Part shown: piece by piece, positions 1-6,607 of the stretch
Layout of the letters: the number at the start of each line of letters is the position of its first letter
How positions within the stretch are numbered: position 1 is the first letter of the stretch
DNA from: an archaeon
Lineage (GTDB): Archaea; Asgardarchaeota; Hermodarchaeia; Hermodarchaeales; Hermodarchaeaceae
Direction: 5' to 3'
Assembly (NCBI GenBank): GCA_016550425.1
Contig: JABXGS010000118.1
Span: 1-12,699, forward strand
DNA: 12,699 nt
The notes under the pieces: model-generated
Seen by the model: the letters and a program-made list of their open reading frames with translations, nothing else
Database searches by the model: none
What the model was told of the DNA's origin: nothing
Program-made: the position numbers and the translations under genes

Positions 1-456
1 ACCGGCGTTGAGTTCGATGTTCGAACCGCCACCCCTTATGAAGCCTATAAGGACATTGGGGTAAAGGTTATTACCGGAACACCTGGTGACGCCTACACTC
101 GATTTCTCTGCCGGCGACAAGAAATTGAAGAAAGCCTTAATATCATCGAACGTGCATTAGACAAGTTACCCAGCGGCCCTGTCTGTGAAACCCAAACCCC
201 AGAAGGCAAAAAGATTACTTGGCGACTCAAAATCCCACCCAGCGACGCCTTTTATTGCATAGAAGGGGGTCGTGGAGAACTGTGTTTCCACGCCGTCAGT
301 AATGGTGAAAACACCCCGTACCGCGTGAAGGTACGAGGCCCCACGTTTGGAACCATCCTTGTCATGTTTCCCAAATTACTCCAAGGTGTGAAAATCGCGG
401 ATGTTCCAGTCATCTACTGGAGCCTCGACCAATGCCCCGCCGATCACGACCGATAA
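1..456 (+). CDS. NuoD / group 4 [NiFe]-hydrogenase large subunit homologue, C-terminal part
   Basis: The frame is open from base 1 and ends at TAA 454-456, leaving 151 residues; the N-terminal part lies outside the window. The text matches the end of the catalytic-type subunit shared by respiratory complex I (NuoD/FpoD) and energy-converting hydrogenases: GTPGDAYTRFLCRRQEIEES, then LPSGP, then EGGRGELCFHAVSNGE followed by PYRVKVRGPTF, and a final SLDQCPADHDR. The protein would be a peripheral subunit of a membrane-bound redox complex that couples electron transfer to ion pumping. In true hydrogenases the C-terminal motif is DPCxxC and binds Ni-Fe; in NuoD both cysteines are gone. Here the first Cys is kept and the second position is Asp, so Ni-Fe binding is unlikely. 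There is no C-terminal extension for a maturation protease to remove. Whether it is Nuo-, Fpo-, Mbs- or Ehr-like cannot be decided without the N-terminal motif and the neighbouring genes. Confidence 0.85.
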   Translation, partial: TGVEFDVRTATPYEAYKDIGVKVITGTPGDAYTRFLCRRQEIEESLNIIERALDKLPSGPVCETQTPEGKKITWRLKIPPSDAFYCIEGGRGELCFHAVSNGENTPYRVKVRGPTFGTILVMFPKLLQGVKIADVPVIYWSLDQCPADHDR

Positions 457-537
457 TCGGAATAAGCGAACAAGTATTCGGTGCAGTAGTTTTTGGCAGG
501 ACCATTGAACGATTCCGAGAATCTTCAAGAATAAATC

Positions 538-587
538 TAGGCCTAAATGGTCTTTAACGCCACAAAAATCAGACCATTCTAAACCTA
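538..587. terminator. Inverted repeat between convergent genes, candidate bidirectional terminator
   Basis: AATGGTCT at 546-553 is matched by AGACCATT at 571-578, a perfect 8-bp stem with a 17-nt loop. With small mismatches the arms extend outward to TAGG (538-541) and CCTA (584-587). The repeat fills the 133-bp gap between two converging stop codons (456 and 590), where it could stop transcription from both sides. There is no long T-tract, so the terminator role is an inference from position. Confidence 0.4.
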
Positions 588-589
588 AC

Positions 590-1702
590 TCAGGAATTCA
601 TTCGTTTGATGAGTCTGTGCCAATCTTTGGTATCATGTAGAATATCGAACTCAGAACATTCTTGCGTATATTCAAGATTTTGCCATCCCTCAGTGATTGC
701 CTGGTTGAGGAGGCGGAGGGCTTTCTGTTTCTTCCGTAGGGCTGCGGCAGCCTGCGCTGCTTGATGATAGTACCAATAAGAGACAGCCCCTTTGGCGAAA
801 GCTTTCTCATAGCTGTCAAGTGCTAGGGCGAAGAGACCTTGAAGAAAGCGACGAAGGCCGGTTTCAGCGAGGTGGGTAGCTTCATCGATCATGCAGTAGT
901 GCCAGGTGTAATCTCGGGTTTTGATGAACCCGACGTTTTCAGCGACGCCGATGGATCCATAGTTTTCGATGTTGGTGTGCCAGCCGACTTGTGAGTAACC
1001 GTGGGTGAGGGCGTAGTCGACGGTGGCGGCGGCGGTGAGGGTGGCGAGTCCACGGTGGCGGTATTCGGGTTTGGTACGTATGCCGATTTCACATCTGTTT
1101 CTGCTGACACAATCTGTGAGGCTCCAGGAGACGACCTCATGTTCGTGTACGGTACAAAAACCAAAGCCCTGTTTCCAAAAGGCGTCGATTGAACCCCAAT
1201 TGATACGCATCCAATTGAGAATGTGGTCTGGGATTACTATGTTTTTTTTGCCAAGGAAGGTTGGTTCTAGTTGATGGATGGAGAATCCAGTTGGTATCTT
1301 TTTTTGCCAGTCGATTTTTACTTCAGTGCAGGTGTAGTATAGTCGGGGAAGTTGCAGTGGTGGTCGAGTGGGGAAAAGGGTATCAAATTTGGTTTGCCAG
1401 TCCTCGGGGTGGATGCATAGAACCAGGTCGTCATCGTTTTCTCGAACGGTATCTCCTGCAAAAATGGTGGTGAGGATGTAATCACGTAGACCTTGGTTAA
1501 ACATACCGTTTTGGGGGTCGCCAGCGAGATAGTAGCCTTCTACTGAGCAGATGAAGGCACTGGTGGGTGCTTTGGGGTTGTCAGCAATTATCCGTCCTGG
1601 ACTTGATCCATCAATAACGGCTGCTATTGTGAGCTGGTAGTCTAATGCGTTGAATAGGGATCGAACCTTTGGGTATTCTTTCTTTTTAAGCTCAACAATC
1701 AT
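590..1702 (-). CDS. GNAT-family N-acetyltransferase with C-terminal TPR-like helical tail
   Basis: A 370-residue soluble protein predicted to transfer an acetyl group from acetyl-CoA to an unknown amine. The acetyl-CoA loop is seen at residues 210-220 (TKPEYRHRGLA, the R-x-x-G-x-A motif), followed by a helix rich in Ala. GWHTNIENYGSIGVAENVGF at 240-259 is the typical second half, where a bulky GF ends the fold. The long N-terminal half (1-135) plus this layout resembles the GNAT_acetyltran group (PF12746, related to ZmaR) rather than minimal GNATs. Residues about 278-365 form amphipathic helices (ALDSYEKAFAKGAVSYWYYHQAAQAAAALRKKQKALRLL, interrupted here by no break) that look like two TPR units, perhaps for partner binding. 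ATG at 1702 is the first start in the frame. No clear SD precedes it; a TATA-like box 27 bp upstream suggests a leaderless mRNA. The substrate cannot be told. Confidence 0.8.
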   Translation of the reverse strand: MIVELKKKEYPKVRSLFNALDYQLTIAAVIDGSSPGRIIADNPKAPTSAFICSVEGYYLAGDPQNGMFNQGLRDYILTTIFAGDTVRENDDDLVLCIHPEDWQTKFDTLFPTRPPLQLPRLYYTCTEVKIDWQKKIPTGFSIHQLEPTFLGKKNIVIPDHILNWMRINWGSIDAFWKQGFGFCTVHEHEVVSWSLTDCVSRNRCEIGIRTKPEYRHRGLATLTAAATVDYALTHGYSQVGWHTNIENYGSIGVAENVGFIKTRDYTWHYCMIDEATHLAETGLRRFLQGLFALALDSYEKAFAKGAVSYWYYHQAAQAAAALRKKQKALRLLNQAITEGWQNLEYTQECSEFDILHDTKDWHRLIKRMNS

Positions 1703-1727
1703 TACTGAACATTCACGGTCTAATTCA

Positions 1728-1735
1728 TCTTAAAG
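1728..1735 (-). promoter_or_regulatory. TATA-like box of the GNAT gene
   Basis: On the minus strand CTTTAAG lies about 27 bp before the ATG at 1702. This is the distance from an archaeal TATA box to the transcription start, so transcription may begin at or next to the start codon. This agrees with the lack of a Shine-Dalgarno motif. Based on position and base composition only. Confidence 0.35.
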
Positions 1736-1965
1736 CATACGTAAAACCCATTCCGGATAATATCCTTCCTGTATATTGTGAGGGAGAACTCTGTGATGGC
1801 AAGTTTCAGTGTTTATTATAACATGCCGACAAAGGATCCAGTTGGTGATTAAAAAGTGTCTAGTAATTTTGGGAGGCACCCGAGTGTCGTATTCGGCTGG
1901 AATCGATGAGATTTGTTCTTATAATATAATGATGTCAGTGAAGATTTTTGATGGAATTCCTGCTA
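1736..1965. other. Intergenic region between divergent genes
   Basis: This is most of the 312-bp gap between the divergently transcribed GNAT and DUF6159-like genes. It holds AT-rich TATA-like stretches (TATATT at 1772-1777, TATAATATAAT around 1919-1930). It also holds one short open frame, ATG 1796 to TAA 1852 (18 codons, MASFSVYYNMPTKDPVGD), with GGGAG nine bases before the ATG. That frame is too short to call as a gene. I see no RNA gene, repeat or known element here. Confidence 0.5.
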
Positions 1966-1978
1966 GCTTTTAAAAAGC
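1966..1978 (+). promoter_or_regulatory. TATA-like box in a 13-bp palindrome, upstream of the DUF6159-like gene
   Basis: GCTTTTAAAAAGC is a perfect 6-1-6 palindrome with a TTTTAAAA core, centred about 43 bp before the ATG at 2015. A start point near 1997-2000 would leave a leader of about 15 nt with only a weak GGAAG motif (2007-2011). A second small inverted repeat, GCAAA/TTTGC, follows at 1977-1990. Confidence 0.45.
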
Positions 1979-2014
1979 AAACCTTTTTGCATTGAACCAG
2001 CATATTGGAAGACC

Positions 2015-3409
2015 ATGACGCCTCAAGAAGGAGCCGCAGAGCGGGGTCCAGCTGGCCCAATCGTTTTGCTAGCTATAGGAATTATTTTGTTGTACGGTTT
2101 TGGATTCTATAATTTGATCTTCCTTGTTTCGCCATTTTTGCCGATAATTATCGATTTTATTAACTTGGCGCTGCCTTGGTTGGCTGGGTTTTGGTGGGCA
2201 GGATTGGCGTTCATTGTTATTCTCGTAGTGTTGGGTTTAGGGCTCGCCTACATTATTTTGATATTGATGAAGCGAGCGGCAGCGGGAACATTGCGTGTAC
2301 TCTGGATTCTGCAAGCCGTGTTAATGATTGCGGTTGGCGTGTTGATGTTCCTTTTTTTGGGACCATTTGGGTTTTTTGGCCTGATTTTTCCTTTCATAGG
2401 GGTCATTCAATTTTGGGTGTGGTTCCGGCGCCGTAGTAAAATCGAGCGGGCCGGTAAATTGGTGGAATTCACGGCGCAACTGCTGCTGGAAGAAAAAGAG
2501 ATGTTCATTGTTCCATTGGTCACCGCAGTGTTCAGCCTGTTGACCGGCATTCTCATGATGGCAACGTACGGGGCTATGTATACGTGGTTACCTTTGGTTG
2601 GGATTCCCCCAGAGTCGTGGATATTTTTCCTTCTGAGTATTTTGGTGCAAATTCCGTTTCTGTTCGTGTACTTTTCGGTCTTTTACATCTTTGATGGTAT
2701 TAACATCTCCATTGCTCATACGTGGTATCGCGAAAAGGATCCCGTTTTGCGTGGTGGTGTCGGAGAAGTGCGACAAGTCTTAGGCACCATCATTCAGTTT
2801 GCCGCCCTCCGCACCGCAGTATCGGTGGGTCAGAGTGCCATTCGACAAGGCGGCGCGCGCCAAGGTGGAATCTGGGCCTTAATCGGCAGTATTTTTGCTC
2901 GTATTATCGGAGCCATATTTCGGTTCATCAACTATTTCACCTTGCCTGCCATCATCATTGAAAAACGGCGCCTCATTGATTCCATTAAACGCTCGGTGCA
3001 TGTCACTTGGCATTACTTAGTGGACGTCTACATCGCCGAGACCGGCGTGTCTACAGTGTATAGTTTCTTTGGAGGCTTACTTTCCCTCGGATTTCTGGTT
3101 GTTGGATTTCTCTTCGGTTACGTATTCGCCATTTTCCTGCTGAGCGATCTTTTCTTCGCCCTGATTGCGGGCATCATCTTTGCTATCTTCTTCTCCATTT
3201 TTGCCTCTGTTCCTAGCTATTTCATTTTCCGACCTTTGAATACGGCATATCGAACCTTCATGTTTTCCTATGCACTCGACGAAGAAAGCGGCTTTAGTCT
3301 GCCAAGCCGATTACCAAAGGCGTACCGAGATACCATTGAGGCAGCCCAAGCTGAATGGGAGGCATCAGGAAAAGATCGATTCATGGAAGAACCCCCAAGT
3401 GAATGGTAG
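2015..3409 (+). CDS. DUF6159-like polytopic membrane protein
   Basis: A 464-residue integral membrane protein of unknown function. Residues about 13-140 carry four hydrophobic segments (around 15-37, 40-57, 60-85 and 97-135) ending in a basic loop (WFRRRSKIER). Residues about 145-425 resemble the DUF6159 family: a cytoplasmic-type amphipathic lead (FTAQLLLEEKEMFIVPLV), paired membrane helices, a loop with YREKDPVLRGGVGEVRQVLG, another helix pair, then IIIEKRRLIDSIKRSVHVTW. The KRSVH-type motif is typical of that family. The C-terminal 40 residues are hydrophilic and probably cytoplasmic. The extra N-terminal four-helix block is not something I recall as standard for the family. The first half of the gene is T- and G-rich at third positions while the last third is C-rich, so the N-terminal block may have a separate history. 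The gene stands alone and converges on the next one. Confidence 0.7.
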   Translation: MTPQEGAAERGPAGPIVLLAIGIILLYGFGFYNLIFLVSPFLPIIIDFINLALPWLAGFWWAGLAFIVILVVLGLGLAYIILILMKRAAAGTLRVLWILQAVLMIAVGVLMFLFLGPFGFFGLIFPFIGVIQFWVWFRRRSKIERAGKLVEFTAQLLLEEKEMFIVPLVTAVFSLLTGILMMATYGAMYTWLPLVGIPPESWIFFLLSILVQIPFLFVYFSVFYIFDGINISIAHTWYREKDPVLRGGVGEVRQVLGTIIQFAALRTAVSVGQSAIRQGGARQGGIWALIGSIFARIIGAIFRFINYFTLPAIIIEKRRLIDSIKRSVHVTWHYLVDVYIAETGVSTVYSFFGGLLSLGFLVVGFLFGYVFAIFLLSDLFFALIAGIIFAIFFSIFASVPSYFIFRPLNTAYRTFMFSYALDEESGFSLPSRLPKAYRDTIEAAQAEWEASGKDRFMEEPPSEW

Positions 3410-3489
3410 TCCCTAACCAATGATATCCGACTTCTGGGAAAATGAAAGGTACATCAGACAGAGTGGCTGACCACGTTTACGTGAGTAGC

Positions 3490-4314
3490 TTATTGACGAA
3501 TTGAGGGAAAGTTGAGTTTACCTTCATGTTTGAGGTAGGAGAGGACCATGACAGTGATGAGAACGGCAATTACGACAATGACAAGTACTGTATAAATCAT
3601 GGGAAGAATTCCCGGAAGTGGTGGGAATGGAGGGAGGGGGAGTTGGGGCTCAGTGACGCGACAATAGTTGATATAGAGTTGGGCGTCGGGTTTTCCGGGG
3701 GCTTCGATGATTTGCCAGTGGATGCGGTAGTGATGATAGGTTGTGTTAATGTTGGTTAGCGAACAGGTGACGGTAGTATAGTTGGTCCAATAGCCAGGGG
3801 TTTCATTGAGACAGGGGTGCAGAGTGGTGAGATAGGGAAGGGTGCCATTCGGTAGAGGTGTATCAGGGGCGATACTTTCATTGAGTCCATAGAGCAGGAT
3901 AACGGCTGAGGGGCCAGTCGCACAACTTCGGTATTGGATGGTAACGTGGTTGATATCCAGAGGAGTGAAATCTTGCCAGAACATGATGGTATGCTCTTGA
4001 TTGGTGCGAGTAGGTTGGAGGAATAGGGTATCCGCGTCGCCACCATTTTCGGTGTCATTAATCAGACGGTACTGTTCTTTGGGACCGTTCGAATCGCCGC
4101 TGAAGTGCCAGAACATGGGTTTGGATACATTATGATCATTCCCCTCCCAACCTCCAGGTTCGCTTTCAGTAAAATCCCAATTGGAAACCAAGTCAACAGG
4201 GACTGGAAGCTGCAGAGAGGATCCAATAACCCGAGGAGATGGAAAAATTAAGGTGAGAGAGAATACTAAGAGTACTCCGAAGAGAAGTAGATTTACAGTG
4301 TGGGATTGTTTCAT
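3490..4314 (-). CDS. Membrane-anchored surface protein, probable glycoprotein with jelly-roll-like ectodomain
   Basis: A 274-residue protein with the plan of a single-pass surface protein. It has an N-terminal hydrophobic signal segment (about 8-26) and an exported domain (about 33-228). A Pro-rich stalk (LPLPPFPPLPG, 225-235), one transmembrane helix (about 237-260) and a short basic tail (YLKHEGK) follow. The ectodomain starts with LVSNWDFTESEPGGW, the pattern with which carbohydrate-binding-like jelly-roll domains often open. It has seven N-x-S/T sequons (Asn 62, 86, 145, 156, 170, 178, 190), high for its size, and four cysteines (131, 168, 184, 218) that could form two disulfides. The ATG at 4314 is supported by AGGTGA six bases upstream. 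No enzyme motif is visible; binding to glycan or another surface protein is only a guess from the fold hint. Confidence 0.75.
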   Translation of the reverse strand: MKQSHTVNLLLFGVLLVFSLTLIFPSPRVIGSSLQLPVPVDLVSNWDFTESEPGGWEGNDHNVSKPMFWHFSGDSNGPKEQYRLINDTENGGDADTLFLQPTRTNQEHTIMFWQDFTPLDINHVTIQYRSCATGPSAVILLYGLNESIAPDTPLPNGTLPYLTTLHPCLNETPGYWTNYTTVTCSLTNINTTYHHYRIHWQIIEAPGKPDAQLYINYCRVTEPQLPLPPFPPLPGILPMIYTVLVIVVIAVLITVMVLSYLKHEGKLNFPSIRQ

Positions 4315-4320
4315 TCCTTT

Positions 4321-4326
4321 TCACCT
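4321..4326 (-). promoter_or_regulatory. Strong Shine-Dalgarno motif of the surface protein gene
   Basis: On the minus strand AGGTGA lies six bases before the ATG at 4314. It matches the complement of the conserved archaeal 16S rRNA 3' end and fixes the start codon. Confidence 0.7.
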
Positions 4327-4368
4327 GCTGGGAGAGAGGATTTACCGCTAAAATGGGAGAGTTACACT

Positions 4369-4414
4369 TTCGTTAACGAATTAAAGAACACATTGGTGTG
4401 CCAGTTAAGGCACA
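4369..4414 (-). promoter_or_regulatory. Promoter of the surface protein gene flanked by two palindromes
   Basis: The minus strand reads CTTTAATT at 4386-4379, a TATA-like box that would start transcription near 4357 and leave a leader of about 43 nt. Next to it on the downstream side is the perfect 12-bp palindrome TTCGTTAACGAA (4369-4380). On the upstream side, eleven bases away, is the perfect inverted repeat TGTGCC-N6-GGCACA (4397-4414). The positions suit a repressor site overlapping the TATA box and a second regulator site upstream of the BRE. No regulator is identified. Confidence 0.45.
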
Positions 4415-4465
4415 TCAAATTTTGAGAAAACCTAAGTGCCTTTTTCCTTGTGAAATGACCTAATT

Positions 4466-4513
4466 CAAAAAAGGAGGAGGAGCCCGTAAGCCATTATTGC
4501 GAGCTTGCGGGCT
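4466..4513 (-). terminator. Intrinsic terminator after the seven-TM gene
   Basis: An 11-bp stem pairs 4481-4491 (AGCCCGTAAGC) with 4503-4513 (GCTTGCGGGCT), with one G-U pair and an 11-nt loop. On the minus strand it is followed by CCTCCTCC and a run of T. It begins ten bases past the TAA at 4523 and separates that gene from the next minus-strand gene, which has its own promoter. Confidence 0.7.
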
Positions 4514-4522
4514 GATGATGGG

Positions 4523-5254
4523 TTAGGGTTGAGGTTTGGGTGGTCTGGCGCGGTAGTTGATCATGCCACCGATGAAAGTGATGATCATGCCGATAGCGAT
4601 GAGGCTGAGGGCGATGAGAGTGTACGGGGCGAGGAAGAGGACTAAAGCGATGAGTAGAGCGCCGATGTCGACGAGTAAGCCACCGAGCCAGACGAGCCAG
4701 TTCCCGGTTCTAATGGGGTGTTGGCGTTGTTTGTTGATACGGTAGGTGAGGATGAGGGGGAAGAATAGTAGGTAGATGATCCAGAGGAAGCCGCCATAAG
4801 CTAGGAGTGCTAGGGGCATGGCGAGCCAGTTCATAGCCCCGTCGAAGGCCAAGAAGATGGTTGCAGGGGTTACTAGGAGCCATATTGAAGCGAGGAAGGT
4901 AATCGTGCCAATAAGGAGTAGGTAGCGAAGCCAGAGTGGGGCTGTGAGATGTTCAGTGTCGAGTGAATAGAAGGCTGCAAAGAAGCCGTAGATGGCGTAA
5001 CATGACCATAAGGCCATGAAGTAGGGCATGAGTTGATCTGCGGTGGCGGCTGCGGGGAGTTGATTGATCATGGTTAGGAGGATGGAGAAGGTGAAGAATA
5101 GAAAGAAGAAAGTCAAGAAGTTAAGCCAGGGGTTGACCAGTCGTTTTTCCTTGGTGGTAGTATTGGAGAACCCAACTAGGATAGCGATTAGCAGGATGAT
5201 CCAACCAATCAGGAGAAGTCCAAAATGTATTGGTGTTTCAAGAATGTAGAGCAT
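4523..5254 (-). CDS. Seven-transmembrane protein of unknown function
   Basis: A 243-residue, strongly hydrophobic protein with about seven predicted membrane helices (roughly 10-29, 44-64, 76-97, 108-129, 142-170, 184-206 and 209-232). Short loops join them, and the C-terminal tail is basic and Pro-rich (NYRARPPKPQP). I see no catalytic, transport or binding motif and do not recognise the family. Positively charged loops (KEKR at 35-38; YRINKQRQHPIR at 171-182) suggest those faces are cytoplasmic. The ATG at 5254 has GGAGGG about ten bases upstream and a TATA-like box further up, so it has its own promoter. That promoter lies in the 290-bp gap shared with the divergent plus-strand gene. A clear terminator follows the stop. 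Its neighbours are surface proteins, but nothing in the sequence links their functions. Confidence 0.65.
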   Translation of the reverse strand: MLYILETPIHFGLLLIGWIILLIAILVGFSNTTTKEKRLVNPWLNFLTFFFLFFTFSILLTMINQLPAAATADQLMPYFMALWSCYAIYGFFAAFYSLDTEHLTAPLWLRYLLLIGTITFLASIWLLVTPATIFLAFDGAMNWLAMPLALLAYGGFLWIIYLLFFPLILTYRINKQRQHPIRTGNWLVWLGGLLVDIGALLIALVLFLAPYTLIALSLIAIGMIITFIGGMINYRARPPKPQP

Positions 5255-5293
5255 TCCGTTGAAACCCTCCGCGTTACCTTCCCCTGGTCATGC

Positions 5294-5301
5294 TATTAAA
5301 A
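5294..5301 (-). promoter_or_regulatory. TATA-like box of the seven-TM gene
   Basis: The minus strand reads TTTTAATA about 43 bp before the ATG at 5254. A start near 5272 would give a leader of about 18 nt that includes the GGAGGG ribosome binding site. Confidence 0.4.
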
Positions 5302-5413
5302 CCCTTCAGTCACCTCTCGAATCTATTCTTCACTTTTTTGTTCATCAAAAAAATCTGCAGTTATTTCCGTGTGTCTGTTACAAGTATTCAGTCTCCAGGT
5401 TCAATTTGGGAAG

Positions 5414-5524
5414 GAAAATGGGGATTTTTGGTACTTTTGTGCCCTGTTTGGGTTACGGTCATTTATAGCGGAGGCATGGGCAAAAGGCAAGCACCCAATT
5501 GGCGCCCTCTTGCAATTGGAGGGG
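5414..5524 (+). promoter_or_regulatory. Duplicated promoter/leader element, copy 1
   Basis: The core 5435-5471 matches 6629-6665 at 33 of 37 positions, without gaps. It includes TGGGTTAC and the TATA box TTTATA (5462-5467). Similarity is weaker but visible upstream to 5414 (about 12 of 21) and downstream through GGCA-rich text to CAATTGGAGG (5513-5522). TATA spacing puts the start of transcription near 5490. The leader holds CCAATTG (5495-5501) and CAATTGG (5513-5519), which can pair as a 7-bp stem. Copy 1 has extra bases with a second purine block (GGGAGGG, 5533-5539) before the ATG. Confidence 0.75.
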
Positions 5525-5544
5525 TGACTTTTGGGAGGGATAAT

Positions 5545-6501
5545 ATGAGAATATCACACAAACTTAGAATGCTTACACTAGTGTTTCTGTTCAGTAGTGT
5601 CCTTGGATTTGGAATGATGTTGCCTTCGGTGGCTGCCAGTGAAACAGTGATTTACGATGTATCAGAATTAATCACCCAAGGTGAGTTACAACTTCATGTC
5701 GTGATGATTCCTGACGGAGTTGAAGTGAAAATCGAAATGGGATGGGACGAGCCTACCGGTGTTGGTTATGACCTTGATTTCTACGTATTCGATGGGGGCT
5801 TCCTAGCCCAGGGAGCTTCGGTAAATAACCCAGAAATGGCGTTTTTGGGTGGTTTTGCCACTCCAACTGAAGTGTACATCTGGGTTGAGGGCTTTTGGGC
5901 ACCTGATCCAGGTGTTGAGTACTATCTTCGTGTTGTAGTGGGTCCGGATGTTATTCCTGATCCCTATGCAGAATCAGGTGGGCTCTCAGTAGGCGATTTG
6001 CAGAGCTGGCATAATGCTCCTGCGGTTGCTATTTATGAAGCAGCCCCGAATGCTGCCTTCAAATGGTCTTCCGAGAGTAATTTTGCTCGCCAAGTGATTA
6101 TGCCATTTTACTCCTGGTTTGGAGTCTACTGGGGATCAGGCTGGCTAGGACCCACCTACTATGCCGGTGACCCACTTATCGTTGGTGGCGTCACACGAGC
6201 TATTCCTTACGACAACGAAATTGGTGTCACTAACATCAAACAGGCGCAAACGTTCTTTAGGTCACTAGTCATCGAAATTTTCATTGATGGCATACCCCTC
6301 GAAGACCTTGGTAATCCAATCCAGCATACATGTCGACCTGATCACTACCTCAACCGTTGGTACTATCGAGAGCCCAAAGTACTGTTTCATCCTGGCGAGT
6401 TATATGACCTGCTACCTAAAACAGAAGATGATCTCCACACCTTCGAATATAGGTACAACGGTGAGACCGTGTTCTTTGATTACTTCTACCTGCTCTGGTA
6501 A
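5545..6501 (+). CDS. Secreted protein with PPC-like N-terminal domain
   Basis: A 318-residue exported protein of unknown function. Residues 1-31 form a typical signal peptide: basic start MRISHKLR, a hydrophobic core, and a likely cut after SVAA. The open frame extends further upstream, but this ATG is chosen because the signal peptide begins here and GGGAGGG stands just before it; the upstream part contains the promoter repeat. Residues about 33-133 look like a bacterial pre-peptidase C-terminal (PPC)-type beta-sandwich: hydrophobic-alternating strands, GVGYDLDFYVFD, then VEYYLRVVV. Residues about 150-318 are rich in aromatic residues (SWFGVYWGSGWLGPTYYAGD) and look globular, but I recognise no enzyme motif there. 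The only cysteine is Cys263, and there is no C-terminal anchor, so it is probably released or bound to the surface by contacts. A strong terminator follows the stop. Confidence 0.75.
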   Translation: MRISHKLRMLTLVFLFSSVLGFGMMLPSVAASETVIYDVSELITQGELQLHVVMIPDGVEVKIEMGWDEPTGVGYDLDFYVFDGGFLAQGASVNNPEMAFLGGFATPTEVYIWVEGFWAPDPGVEYYLRVVVGPDVIPDPYAESGGLSVGDLQSWHNAPAVAIYEAAPNAAFKWSSESNFARQVIMPFYSWFGVYWGSGWLGPTYYAGDPLIVGGVTRAIPYDNEIGVTNIKQAQTFFRSLVIEIFIDGIPLEDLGNPIQHTCRPDHYLNRWYYREPKVLFHPGELYDLLPKTEDDLHTFEYRYNGETVFFDYFYLLW

Positions 6502-6524
6502 CAACAAATTCTCTGTGAGGTTCA

Positions 6525-6555
6525 GGGGCGGGGTTTCCCGCCTCGTACTTTTTTT
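6525..6555 (+). terminator. Intrinsic terminator
   Basis: An 8-bp GC-rich stem (GGGGCGGG 6525-6532 with CCCGCCTC 6537-6544, one G-U pair) closes a GTTT loop. GTAC and seven T residues (6549-6555) follow. It lies 24 bases after the TAA of the PPC-like gene and isolates that gene from the next promoter. Confidence 0.85.
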
Positions 6556-6607
6556 CTCAAGGAGGATAACGTGTAGGGTGTTCCCTCATTGGGTTCTATT
6601 TCGGTGA

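Noticed and set aside
1001..1473. Plus-strand open frames opposite the GNAT gene, including a Gly/Val-rich one
   Set aside because: They are antisense shadows of C-rich codons of the acetyltransferase and have no start signal or recognisable protein features.
3472..3483. CACGTTTACGTG as a terminator between convergent genes
   Set aside because: The stem is only four to five pairs with a very small loop and no T-tract follows on either strand; position alone is not enough.
5290..5544. N-terminal extension of the PPC-like protein to an upstream ATG at 5290
   Set aside because: The extension covers the TATA box and the duplicated leader, would bury the signal peptide 85 residues inside, and has no ribosome binding site; ATG 5545 has both.
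6561..6576. GGAGG followed by GTG just after the terminator at 6525-6555, as a small gene start
   Set aside because: The GTG is followed at once by TAG, so no product is possible.
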